DNA from: Plecoglossus altivelis
Taxonomy: Eukaryota; Chordata; Actinopteri; Osmeriformes; Plecoglossidae
Assembly (NCBI GenBank): GCA_036571765.1
Contig: BROE01000020.1
Location: forward strand, 19,414,354-19,478,353
Direction: 5' to 3'
DNA: 64,000 bases
The position numbers and the translations under genes were made by a program. Numbering within the stretch: position 1 is the first letter of the stretch; every line of letters begins with the position of its first letter. The notes beneath the pieces are model-generated. The model saw only the letters and a program-made list of their open reading frames with translations, was not told where the DNA came from and did not search any database. Below are positions 13,819-27,900 of the stretch, piece by piece.

Positions 13819-16800
13819 GAGAAACAAGAGGTGAGAGTAAGAGAAAAATATAAAGTAGAGGAAAGTTGTGGGAACAAAAGAGGAAGCAAACATGGGACCT
13901 TCAATCGATCATCACATTAGCCACCTCCACAATACTACATGATATCATAACAACAAGTTATCACATTAGCCACCTCCACAATGCTACATGCTATCATAAC
14001 AACAAGTTATCACATTAGCCACCTCCACAATGCTACATGCTATCATAACAACAGGTTGTCACTTAGCCACCTCCACAATGCTACATGATATCATAACAAG
14101 TTATCACATTAGCCACTTCCACAATGCTACATGCTATCATAACAACAGGTTATCACATTAGCCACCTCCACAATGCTACATGCTATCATAACAACAAGTT
14201 ATCACATTAGCCACCTCCACAATGCTACATGCTATATTAACGACAGGTTATCAGATTAGCCATTTTCACAATGCTACATGCTATCATAACAACAAGTTAT
14301 CACATTAGCCACCTCCACAATGCTACATGCTATCATAACAAGTTATCAGATTAGCCATTTTCACAATGCTACATGCTATCATAACAACAGGTTACCAGAT
14401 TAGTGACATCAGATTCTTCCACATCCATAATCTGGGTCCTACCATTTCTTTTCCATTCCATTTATTAGCCATTTTACACTTGACATCATTGTCAGTGTTA
14501 ACAAAAAGAGCATCACCATAATGCAAAAGGTTATTCTGAATAACTGGAGGATCAAGGGGCAATTGTCTTTAGAAAACTGCTCCAACAAATAACTAAATAA
14601 ATGTACATGCACTTCTTTTATTTCTTCCTTCCTTTTTTATACTTTTAATTAATAAGCCGGCAAGTGGAGATACCAATTAATGAGGAAACGCTACATTCAC
14701 ACTCCTCAGGAAAGCACTGACAACTGTCTCCAGGAGCTGGTAATGTCATGGTAATTATCAGAATAGGAAAGGAGGAAGGGGAGGAGGAGGGAGGGAGGGT
14801 GGGCGGGAGGGAGGAGGAGAGAGGAAGGAGGAGGGAGGAGGAGAGAGGGAGGGAGGAACTACAGATATTCTCCACTGTGACAGGCTTACTCACCGTTCCT
14901 GAGTGCACATATTTCTTTTTCTTCATTTTCTTTTTGGGATTCATAACCTATGAACCAGAAGAACCAGATCTGTAATGAGTATGGTGTTCATATCAAATAT
15001 CTGAAGTCCATCTGATGAACAGGTCTCCATGGAGTAGGAGTTCATTCTAAGGAACCAAATCAAGGAAGAATCTGACCAACTGCCCAGTGGATGTGAGTGG
15101 ATGTGAATGGATGTGAGTGGATGTGAATAGATGTGAGTAGATGTGAGTGGATGTGAGTGGATGTGAGTGGATGTGAATAGATGTGAGTGGATGTGAGTGG
15201 ATGTGAGTGGATGTGAATGGATGTGAGTGGATGTGAGTGGATGTGAATGGATGTGAGTGGATGTGAATGGATGTGAGTGGATGTGAATGGATGTGAATAG
15301 ATGTGAGTGGATGTGAGTGGATGTGAATGGATGTGAATGGATGTGAGTGGATGTGAGTGGATGTGAATGGATGTGAGTGGATGTGAGTGGATGTGAGTGG
15401 ATGTGAGTGGATGTGAATAGATGTGAGTGGATGTGAGTGGATGTGAATAGATGTGAGTGGATGTGAGTGGATGTGAATGGATGTGAGTGGATGTGAATAG
15501 ATGTGAGTGGATGTGAATAGATGTGAGTGGATGTGAGTGGATGTGAATGGATGTGAGTGGATATGAATGGATGTGAGTGGATGTGAATATATGTGAGTAG
15601 ATGTGAATAGATGTGAGTGGATGTGAATAGATGTGAGTGGATGTGAGTGGATGTGAATAGATGTGAGTGGATGTGAGTGGATGTGAATAGATGTGAGTGG
15701 ATGTAAGTGGTTACTCTCATTTACCATGATAACAAGTTCTCAAAGCACTACATGAAATGAAACACTTATCACTTAACACTTACAGTTATTTGCGAAATTC
15801 AAGTGCTTAAAAAACCAAAACTTTCCCATTGCTAAAATGTTTTGATATTTCTCACTTCTCCCTCTGCTACGCACACCTTCTCTCCATTTTGTTTTATTTG
15901 AGTGAAAACCAGATAATCAGCAGGTGTGTGTTTGTCACGACAGGTGGTGGAGTGACATACACCCCCATTACAGCTGAGCGGGGGCTGGTGTCTAACAGGA
16001 GGGCTGGTGGGTGAATCTATTTTACCGAGTTGAGGAGGAAAGATGAGTGTGACTGTTCCCTATAATGCTAAAGCCTAAAACTATATATCTGTGAACCCTA
16101 CAGAGACACAGGTCACAGACTGACTTCATACAAGCAATGTTTCTGTACTGTACTTTGTACACAGTTAACACATAAGATTTATCATTTAAATTCTAGGTTA
16201 GGACACACATGGCTTTTGTCACTTTGGGCATGCCTACAGATTGTATCCATATCTGAAGCATATTATTCCTGTAAGTTCAGTTGTGTTGAGCAAGAGAATG
16301 TTGTCCAATAATGTTGCTGGATAGGAAAGTTACAGCAAACTACTAGAATCAAAGTAAGATCTTACCTATCAATCACATGAGCAAAAGTTTGTTCTCACCT
16401 GAAGACAGAATATTCCTTGTCTCATTAGCTCAACTCCATACAGCTAGCAACCATGAAAGTGACAGAGCCTAATTTAAAATGGAGAGATAGCTATTTGACA
16501 CACCGAAGAGACTTGCCGATGCAAAGAAAGAAAGAAAGTGCCAGACATTTTTGTCAGATTGTGAGCTTGTAATGAATAGAAAAATGCAAATGTAGAAGAG
16601 GACGGCTGGGCTGAAGAGAAAACTGCATGTCTCTACTGTCATATGGCTTTCACACCGTCCAAAAACATCCCTGTTTAAGGTAATGTCAGTGTACCTAACC
16701 TTAATAGAACTAACATTCACATGAATTCTTTAGTGCAGCATGCTGATTGCTAGAAAGGGTTTTGCATTTTGTTGAATGCATTATAAACTGCTGCCATTTC

Positions 16801-19800
16801 AAATGCTATTACATTCAAATAAGTAATAAGCAGCAATGCTTACATTTCAATCATCAAACACAACAATGTGACAATCTCCCTGACGTTGTGATCAGTATCC
16901 TAGACATGTTTATTATCAGCCCATCATCTCTATTTAGTATGTAAAGAGGATGTGAGGTTGTGGAGGAAGAGGATGTGAGGTTGAGGAGGAAGAGGATGTG
17001 AGGTTGAGGAGGAAGAGGATGTGAGGTTGAGGAGGAAGAGGATGTGAGGTTGAGGAGGAAGAGGATGAAATGGGATGCTGCCAAGATGGGTTGTGGGAAA
17101 CCCCTAACAATAATAATAATAATGCATATCATTATATATGATGTAATATATTATAATATAATGTATATATATATTTTAATAATTCAGAATCCCTGGGAAT
17201 GCTTTGCTGTTAATCCCATTTCACACTCTGGCTAATGGGCCTGTCCATTCATGTGTATGTCAGTGCTGTGTGCAGAGTGTGTGTGTGTGTGTCAGTGCTG
17301 TGTGCAGAGTGTGTGTGTGTGTGTCAGTGCTGTGTGCAGTATGTGTGTGTGTCAGTGCTGTGTACAGAGTGTGTGTGTGTCAGTACTGTGTGCAGTGTGT
17401 TAGTGCTGTCTGCAGTGTGTCAGTACTGTGTGCAGTGTGTCAGTACTATGTGCAGTGTGTCAGTGCTGTGTGCAGAGTGTGTGTGTGTGTGTCAGTACTG
17501 TGTGCAGTGTGTGCTCACATCAAGCACAAACCACTCCAAGATGTGTGTTGGCCAGACAATAATACAAAGCCATTTCACTCTAGATGTGTAACCATGTAAC
17601 CACAGGTGCAGGATTTAGACTGTGAAAACAAATACTCTAACAAAGAGAATTATTAATGCATGGAATAATTTCTGTTACTTGACAGAGCTAAAGACAATAT
17701 TCTGTGACTCCTGACAGGGAGTTTTCCCCGGCAGTGTTTTGTGTCCTGAATAATGTAGGAGATTAGAATATATGCATGATTAGCACTCTAGCTACATAAT
17801 CAATTGTGGAAGACTGGTGTGTGACAGGAGTATGATATAACAGAATGACCCCAGTGTTGCATCATTTGACAGGGTTTGGCTAGTATTCTAGTGTTAGTGG
17901 TTGAATACCATTAACATGTTTCAGAAACCAAGGTTCAACTTCATGGTAAAACGACTTCATCCTAACTCACCTGCCTTCACATTGTCATTCAAGATGTAGT
18001 ACTGAAAACATGTCCTTACAGACTGAAGTTTAAGATTCTGAGCTTTTAAACGTGTAAAGTTTCTCACCTCATAAACATTGAATTGGCTCTGTCCTCGAGC
18101 AAGCTCTCTGTAGCTGGTGGTGAACTCCCCTATGAAGTCATGACTGTCCAGGAAGAAAGAGACTAGATGTGTTTTGTCAAGTAAATCACACGTTGAAGAG
18201 GCTGAAAGTTGACGTGGAAACTAAACTATTGGATTGATTTATTACGTAGACATTGATTTGTGAAATCCCAGCAAGCTACTGGTTACCTACCTGCCGTCTC
18301 TGTCCCAGTCGTACACCTCCACCTTGATGGTTCTGTAAGAGGGAGAGCACAGATCAAACCACTACAGTAGCACACTGCATGACTTCACCTGGCTGTTTAC
18401 ATGGAGACTCCTGTAGCCAGCAACACTCACTGGACGATCAGATCATTAGTATTTTAATCGTGTTTGGTGTATTAATTTACCATAGATAAATGATGACATT
18501 CAATCAGACACACACACTGACCCAACATTCCTCCAGAACTCTTTCTCCTATCAGGAGCAGACAGAACTCCTCCTATCAGGAGCAGACAGAACTCCTCCTC
18601 CTTACAGGAGCAGACAGAACTTCTCCTAGCAGGAGAAGACAGGACAGACTCTCCTTACAGGAGGAGACAGAACTCCTCCTCCTAGCAGGAGCAGACAGAA
18701 CTCCTCCTTACAGGAGGAGACAGAACTCCTCCTCCTTACAGGAGCAGACAGAACTCCTCCTAGCAGGAGCAGACAGAACTCCTTCTCCTAGCAGGAGCAG
18801 ACAGAACTCCTTCACCTTACAGGAGCAGACAGAACTCCTCTTAGCAGGAGCAGACAGAACTCCTTCTACTAGCAGGAGCAGACAGAACTCCTCCTAGCAG
18901 GAGCAGACAGAACTCCTCCTAGCAGGAGCAGACAGAACTCCTCCTTACAGGAGCAGACGGAGCTCCTCCTAGTAGGAGCAGACAGAACTCCTCCTTTCAG
19001 GAGCAGACAGAACTCCTTCTCCTAGCAGGAGCAGACAGAACTCCTCCTTACAGGAGCAGACAGAACTCCTCCTTACAGGAGGAGACAGAACTCCTCCTAG
19101 CAGGAGAAAACAGGACAGACTCTCCTTACAGGAGTAGACAGGACAGACTGTCTTAGCAAGAGAAGACAGAACTCCTCCTAGCAGGAGCAGACAGAATCAA
19201 TCAGTAACAATCCAAACTATTCAGTCCAACATACAGTCTATTGTAAAATATTACTTACAGGTTTTCCTACAATGTAACTTCCAGAAAATACATTTTACTC
19301 GAGAAGCCAATTCATGCAAATTCATGAGTCAGTTCAAATCAACCATAAACTATTCAATCATTTAGTTTCACCAGGTTTATGTCACAAAGTTTTTCGAGTG
19401 ACATCTTATCTTTATATTTACACCTTCAAGAGGAAGTGGAAACTCTTGAATCGGGAGTGCTGCACATTTTAAAAACTCCCTCTTCTTTCAAAACAGAAAA
19501 CATGACAAATTGCCAGAGGAGACATTTTACCAACAGAAAATAGTTTCTTCTGTTTGCCTGATAAAACTTTCCCCTTTCCACTGATCTTTTGCCCTCCCTT
19601 CTTCCCCCCTCCCGCCCCCGCAGCCCACCCAGACAACAACAACATAAAGACATCAAAAATTGCTTGCCATCGAGGAAGAGAGAAGAGGAGTGAGGGGAGG
19701 AGTGAGGGGAGAGGGGAAAGGAGAGAGGGGAGAGGGGAGAGGGGAGAAGAGAGGGGAGGAGAGAAGAGGAGAGAAGAGAGAAGAGAGGGGAGGAGAGAGG

Positions 19801-20123
19801 AGAGGAGAGTGGGGAGGAGTGAGGGGAAGCCTAAAATAAGCCTCACCTCCTCTTCCTGCTGCCTGCTAGCTCACTGCTGGCAGCTTACACCCTTGAGGTT
19901 ATCTTCAAGGTAGCAAGAGGAATTCCAGTTACCTGAGTGTGACGGAACTAGGATGATGGGGCTTCAGAGACAGGGAGAGACAGAGGGAGAGGCAGCGAGA
20001 GTGAGAGGCAGATAGAGCGAGAGACAGAGAAAGACAGAGGGAGAGGAAGAGAGAGTGAGAAAGACAGAGAGGGAGAGGAAGAGAGAGAGAAAGACAGGGA
20101 GACAGAGGGAGAGAAAGAGAGAG

Positions 20124-20154
<31 letters not shown>

Positions 20155-21951
20155 AAGGCAGAGAGAGAGAGAAAGCCGCACACAGTGCTGTTTGAAGTAC
20201 CAATAGTATGTTTCTTACCCATGTTGCCTCTGACTAACTCATACTAAGAAGCAAGCAGGAATGATACAGACCAGCTGTAGCTGTTACACCTGAGCTGTAC
20301 AGTGTAGTTAAAACTATACTACAGCACATCCATGCAGAAGTTACCAATAAGAATCCTCATGTTACGTTTGATTGCTTGGTTTGGTCGGTTGAATTGTGTT
20401 GGTTGTATTTTCAAACCAGTGTTGACACTGTATTCAGGGTTGAGTAGTAAATGGCTGCTCACTTTAGATGAATCAGACTTTTCCTCCTTGAAGTAACATT
20501 TAAAGGTTTGTCTTTATGCTGCATCTAACTGCTTTTGACAACAAGGACACTCCAAGTAACCACTGAAAATATACACATCCAAACAAGACACAAGCACACA
20601 TATTGGCTGTAAAACATGAACATGAGCATGAATGATAAGTGAAGGGATCTCTTGTTTATAATCTCTTGCTCTGACTCACCCACATTAGCTTGCTAATCAG
20701 TTAGTGGGTGCTACGCTACGCAATCATTTCCTCTCAAGAGTGTATGGCATCTATGGTGGTGTTTTTTTGACAGAGAAACACCCTCCTCTCTACCCTCTTC
20801 CTCTCTGCTCCCTGGTGTGTTCATTCATGTAGTTAGTGTTCCTGTCAAGCAGACTGAAGGGCTAGCAGTGTTCCTGTCAAGCAGACTGAAGGGCTAGCAG
20901 TGTTCCTGTTAGACTGACGGGCTAGCAGTGTTCCTGTTAGACTGAAGGGCTAGCAGTGTTGCTGTTAGACTGAAGGGCTAGCAGTGTTGCTGTTAGACTG
21001 AAGGGCTAGCAGTGTTGCTGTTAGACTTAAGGGCTAGCAGTGTTCCTGTTAGACTGAAGGGCTAGCAGTGTTGCTGTTAGACTGAAGGGCTAGCAGTGTT
21101 GCTGTTAGACTGACGGGCTAGCAGTGTTGCTGTTAGACTGAAGGGCTAGCAGTGTTCCTGTTAGACTGAAGGGCTAGCAGCGTTCCTGTTAGACTGGAGG
21201 CTCTCGTCCTCTCCTTCTTCCTCTCCTCCCCTCCTCTCTACATTGTCTTCTCCTCTCCTCCCCTCTGACTTCTCTCCTCCCCTCTTCCTCTTCTCCTCCC
21301 CTCCCCTCCTCTCTATCTCTTCCCCTCCCTCCATGCTCAGTCATTCACAACATCTTTCCCAACACACAGTGTGCTCGTCTTGTTGGGGGATCCAACTGAG
21401 GATCCAGTGGAAACGATGTCCTTGAGCTAAGAGTTTTCACCAACCCCCCTGAGGCTGAGGTATCAACTGAAACACACAGACTGATAGACTTGGACAGAAC
21501 AGAAGGTTTGGTTTGTGCATTAATAGATTAGACTGGAGGGCTGATTATATGGCTGTAAATCACAAGCTGTTTGTGTGTGTCAGAAGATGTGGATGTGGCA
21601 GAGACGAGGCCTCGACATGACAGATGCCTAATCTGTCTTTCTTCTGAACACACACACACAATCCTATCCAAATATGTGCACACAAATACTTCTTTCTAAC
21701 ACACAAACGTCTCTCTTACAAACACGTGCATGTGCAGATAGACACACATATACAAGCAGTTATTGCGTTCTTAATACACACATTATTCTCTCACACACAC
21801 ATACATACACAGCCTAACCTGGGAGAGGGCTGTCACTGTGATATTTGATGACATGTGCAGTGTTTCCAGGCTGTATTTCAGGTCTGCACCTGTCAGATCC
21901 TATTAAACTCACACCAAGAGGAGGACAGCATACACACATCACAGAACCAGG

Positions 21952-22005
<54 letters not shown>

Positions 22006-24901
22006 TAGATAGAGGGAGAGAGAGAGAGAGAGATTGTAGAGAGAGTACATGGGTGTATTCTAGGAAGTGCCTCTGATACAAATCTCAATTTCTGGCGTCC
22101 TATTGGTTCTGACAGGGTTACGACCCACACACAGGTTAACGCATGATTGGTTGGAGAACCCTGTGACCTCAGCCCAGTTACACCCTTTAGAGACCCTGCC
22201 ATCTCTCTCTCTCTAGGCTTAAACACCAAAAACCATGTCCCAGCTACAGCAGACAGACATCTATGCAATAACACTTAGATGAATCCCTAATTCTTCATAA
22301 GAATGGGGAGGAGCATGTGACGTAAGAGAGAGGACAGAGAGATGCTCTCCCCACCAGACCAGGAACATCATCGCATTATGATTCACTGAGCCCTTCTTCT
22401 CTCTCATTTTCATCACTCATTCATGCTTCTCCTCCTTCACACACACCTCCTCTGTCCACACAAACCCCTCCACCCTTCACACACCCCTCCACCCTCCACA
22501 CACAGCTCCACCCTCCACTCACACCTCCACACACAGCTCCACCCTCCACTCACACCTCCACACACAGCTCTCCACCCTCTTCACACATATAACTCCACAT
22601 TTACAGTGTTTATGGTGATAAAAGCTCCTCTATAAAGGGACCTGTTCTGTTAGCACAGTTCTGTACAAAGAAAAAACCTGATTTCCTAAAAAAGAGGACG
22701 AGGACCTGGGATGCTAGAAGACGATGATCTAGTGGCCCACGGATGAGAGACTGATATGATGATTAGGGAGAGGAGGGGATTACTTGGAACTGTACTCTAG
22801 GTGTAGATTGGAACTACAGGTTGACATGTAAATACAGCTGAGGGAGTAGAGAGAGAGGAAGTGGGAGGAGAGGAGGGAGAGGAGAAGGAGAAAAGAAAGG
22901 AGAAGAGGAGGAGAAAAGAAGGTAGAAGCGGTGGAGAAAATGAGGGAGAGGATGGAGAGGAGGAGGAGAAAAGAAGGGAGAAGAGGAGGAGAAAAGAAGG
23001 GAGAGGAGGATGAAAGAGTCAAACCTGTCAAAGTCTCCATTGCAAATCGCTCTGACTGGGATGGTAAAGGACTGCCACACCGGGTTTAAAGTGTTCTTCA
23101 CCACCTCTGTTTTATGGCAGATAGTAAACCTGAGAGAGAGGAGGTACAGGGAGAAAGGAAGCCAAGTAGTCGTAAGGAGAAGTGGACTGAGTGACAGAAA
23201 TGTTAAAGGAGGGAGAGAGAAGTTAGACAGGGTGGATAACAGAGAAATGATTAGTAGTAAGACACACATGGACAGAGACTGAAAGATCTCATTGCAATTC
23301 ATGGAAGCGTAGACCCATTTAAATGAGCTTTCGATAACAACCATCTTTCCACTGCCCTTTTACTCATGCCCTCTCTCGCTTCGCTCTCAAACAGATACCG
23401 GACATTTGCATTGTGTTGTTTTCATAGTTTGACACATCTGCTAAATTGAGCCTCTCCACACATGCAGACACAAACACAGAGCTAATTTCCCTTTCGCAGT
23501 AGGATTACTCACACTCCACTGCCCACCCTGAGCCATTAAAACTGAACAAGCCCTATAGCTACACATCCTGTTAATTTGTGCCTCTCTCTGGCACTAACGG
23601 TAGCTAGACACTTTTAGCACATCTGCAGGTTCCATTTCCCACCCTGCCAGCATCAGGATAACGGTTAACGAAGTGCTCGCTAACACAGATAAACAGACTC
23701 TTGTCGGGTCCCTGGAGCCTCCAGGGAGCAGGGTCAGCAGGAAGAGGCTGGAGAGGCAGGCCGAGCTCCCTGGAGGTTTGGTGTGACAGGCTGTGTGTTC
23801 TCTGGCTATGAGACCATAAAATGTTTCAGTCCCATTTGTTTTTATCAACTGTATAATGCTGGTCTCTCTGTGAATGGATAATGCAGTTCAGTGTATGTGC
23901 ATCTTTGTGTGCGCGCGCGTGTGTGTGTATGTGCACCCAATGTCAGTGTGCAATGCCTGACAGGATCTCTAACCAGTAGCAGATGTGATGTATGTGGAGA
24001 TGTATCTACAGAACCTACACTGCAGTACCAGGGGTGAGCATGTTGTTCCACTGCACCTACACTGCAGTACCAGTGGTGAGCATGTTGTTCCACTGCACCT
24101 ACACTGCAGTACCAGTGGTGAGCATGTTCCACTGCACCTACACTGCAGTACCAGTGGTGAGCATGTTGTTCCACTGCACCTACACTGCAGTACTAGTGGT
24201 GAGCATGTTGTTCCACTGCACTAACACTGCAGTATCTGTGGTGAGCATGTTGTTCCACTGCACTAACACTGCAATATCAGTAGTGTACATGTCGTTCTGT
24301 CATGTCCACAGCCGTACAGGTTTTTGCCCATTTGGATTGGCTAGTCCAGCAAGCTAGACTATAGGAACAACCTTTCAAAACATGACACAGAACTACATTG
24401 TAGAACTTACGTTCCATCCTCGTTGCTTCTGTAGAACACCATAAAAGGGTCTGACTTGCCAAAGAAGTCCTTCTTGTCCAGTTTGTTGGCACAAAACTGC
24501 ATAGTCGCGCTGTCCTGATGTGCAGGTGGAAAAAAGGGGGGGGAAATGTGAACGTTGACTTTATTTTTATGTACAGTGAGAGAACTCAAGGGTGAATCAT
24601 GCATCTAATATACGACATCCTAATGAGCATGGCATCGGCTGTGCTTGCCTTTATCTCTTGGTGCGAGCATGCATAACAATGTAATAATATATGTATTGTT
24701 TGTGTGTGTAGGTGTGCGCTTCATCGCACAGGAGTTTTGTTCTTTGTGTAGGTGTATAAATATTTGTGCAAATATACATGAATCTCATAACTGTTTGTTG
24801 TGTTTTTGTGTGCAAACATGTGTTTGTGTCTTCTTACTCAGATAAAAATGAATGATCATCACAACGAACTTACCCACACACCCACCCACACACACACACA
24901 A

Positions 24902-24932
<31 letters not shown>

Positions 24933-27900
24933 AACACACACAGACACACACACAAGGTACACACACACATCAGAGCCCTGAACTGCTATCTCTGGTAGAA
25001 GAAAGGTGCAATAGTGAATCATCTCTATAGAGAAGCAAACTGTAGAGTGGTCTTTGATCAGGCAGATGAATGAGATGTCTAATTGAATGTTTCATGACTG
25101 GGACTGTACTTGGCTGGATGGAGAATGAAGGGGATTGAGATGGAAGAGAGAAGAGATGAGAGACATGAGGGAAACTGTGTGCACACGTGTGTGTGTATGT
25201 GTCACACCTTAACCCTGCCTCACACCTTAACCCTGCCTCACACCTTAACCCTGCCTCACACCTTAACCCTGCCTCACACCTTAACCCTGCCTCACACCCT
25301 AACCCTGCCTCACACCTTAACCCTGCCTCACACTCTAACCCTGCCTCACACCGTAACCCTACCTCACACCGTAACCCTGCCTCACACCCTACTCTTGCTA
25401 CACTTCAGGTTAGTAGAGCCTGTGTATGTTATGTACGAAATTCAAGAAATATATAGTTATAGAACTGCTCTGACCTCATGCTGTGTTATAGAACTGCTCT
25501 GACCTCATGCTGTGTTATAGAGCACTGACCTCATGCTGTGTTATAGAGCTGCTCTGACCTCATGCTGTGTTGTAGAGCAGCACTGACCTCATGCTGTGTT
25601 ATAGAGCTGCTCTGACCTCATGCTGTGTTATAGAGCAGCTCTGACCTCATGCTGTGTTATAATGCTGCTCTGACCTCATGCTGTGTTGTAGAGCAGCACT
25701 GACCTTATGCTGTGTTATAGAGCAGCTCTGACCTCATGCTGTGTTATAATGCTGCTCTGACCTCATGCTGTGTTACAGAGCAGCTCTGACCTCATGCTGT
25801 GTTATAGAGCTGCTCTGACCTCATGCTGTGTTATAATGCTGCTCTGACCTCATGCTGTGTTATAGAGCTACTCTGACCTCATGCTGTGTTGTAGAGCTGC
25901 TCTGACCTCATGCTGTGTTATAATGCTGCTCTGACCTCATGCTGTGTTGTAGAGCTGCTCTGACCTCATGCTGTGTTATAGAGCTGCTCTGACCTCATGC
26001 TGTGTTATAGAGCAGCTCTGACCTCATGCTGTGTTATAGAGCTGCTCTGACCTCATGCTGTGTTGTAGAGCAGCACTGACCTCATGCTGTGTTGTAGAGC
26101 AGCACTGACCTCATGCTGTGTTATAATGCTGCTCTGACCTCATGCTGTGTTACAGAGCAGCACTGACCTCATGCTGTGTTACAGAGCTTTGTAGCTACTC
26201 CTCTTCTATATCTCATACACTGATTTAGCTGGTCATTCCTTCTGACACAGACACACAAAAAGCTTCAATTAATCTATCTACTCTCTCTGTCTTTCCAGAC
26301 TGAATGATGGTCCAAATCGTATTTTCCACACAATAGTCAAAGGGGTATAAATTCCAAATGTCTTCTGTAATGCATTGCCCAGCTAGAAGCATTTGTAGTT
26401 TTGGTTGTCCTACTAATGAACACCCACACTGAGACAAGGATTTGTTTCAAGGAATATTAGCCCATCTAATCTCTTGAGAACCTATCATGGTTAGTTTGTA
26501 AGCCTCCATTAGGCAGATATCCTAGCAGGAATGCAAATTAGCATGCAAATGTGTTGTTGGCAAGACAAAAGATTCATCAAATGTTGAACATCCGTGAATC
26601 TTGGACAACCTTCTCCAGAAGGTTTTTATTATGACAAATTTGCACAAACTGCTTTGACAAACACTGAATAAATTAGAGACAAAATGGCCTGAGATAAATT
26701 GTAACAATAAAGTTCCTTCTTTTACAACTTTTACAACAAGGCTGACTCTGCTCTTTCTTTGCACTCGTTCATTATCCCAAACGTGCCAAATATGAATCAT
26801 CCCCATTCAGCCTTTTCCTCCTCCCCCAGGATCTCTGTCTTTGCATCCTCTCAGCCACCATCACAGTGACTGTGCCAGCAGGGAAGAGGACTGTTGTAGT
26901 GGGGCATCTTCACAAAGAGGAAGCAGCTTCCATCTAAAACATCAAAGCAACTAAAGAGGGAGGTTGGATGAACACTGGGCTTCTATCTAAAGAGGGAGGC
27001 TGGATGAACACTGGGCTTCTATCTAAAGTGTGAGGTTGGATGAACACTGGGCTAATATCTAAAGAGGGAGGTTGGATGAACACTGGGCTTCTATCTAAAG
27101 AGGGAAGTTGGATGAACACTGGGCTTCTATCTAATGTGTGAGGTTGGATGAACACTGGGCTTCTATCTAAAGTGTGGACGGTGGCCGTATCCGGGTGAAG
27201 CCACATTGGAACACTGCTTCTGTCCAAAAGAGGGGGAGGTTGGACCGTGAACAAGGGCTCGAGGGTAGTTACACAAACTCTGAATCCCTTAAGTCTAAAG
27301 GAGTGTGAGGCTCGCGCTCTCCTATATATTACTTGGGCCATTCCGGACATCCCAAAGCATGGCTGAGGGTTGGTATTGAACACTGGGACTTATATCTACA
27401 AGAGGGCAGCGTTGGCATGAACAACCTGGCTTCTAGTCATACAAGGAGGACGCTGGCCCCATGAACACTGGGCTCTATCTAAAGAGTGAGGAATTGGTAT
27501 GAAACACTGGGCTTATATCTAAAGTCGTGATGGTTGGATGGAACCTGGGCTATCTCCTCTACGGAGGCTGGGGATGAACCACTGGGCTTCTATCTATTGC
27601 GTGAGTTGGATGCACACGTGGCGCTTATATCTAAAGGAGAGCTAAGGAGGTTTGGCTTCGCCAATAAATGTAAAAACTGGGTTCTATCTAAAAGGGAAAC
27701 GGTTGCGATGGAACACTGGGCTTCTGTCTAAAGGAGAGAAGATGGTTGGCTCGGTTATCCCGCGCAACTGGTAACAGATTAGGTTGGATGAACACTGGGC
27801 TTCTGTCCAAAGAGGGAGGTTGGATGAACACTGGGCTTATATCTAAAGAGGGAGGTTGGATGAACACTGGGCTTCTATCTAAAGAGTGAGGTTGGATGAA

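Noticed and set aside
14941..15720. 259- and 226-codon minus-strand frames of His-Ser-Pro-Leu-Thr repeats
   Set aside because: A 10-bp tandem repeat read in two frames; out of frame with the neighbouring copine exon.
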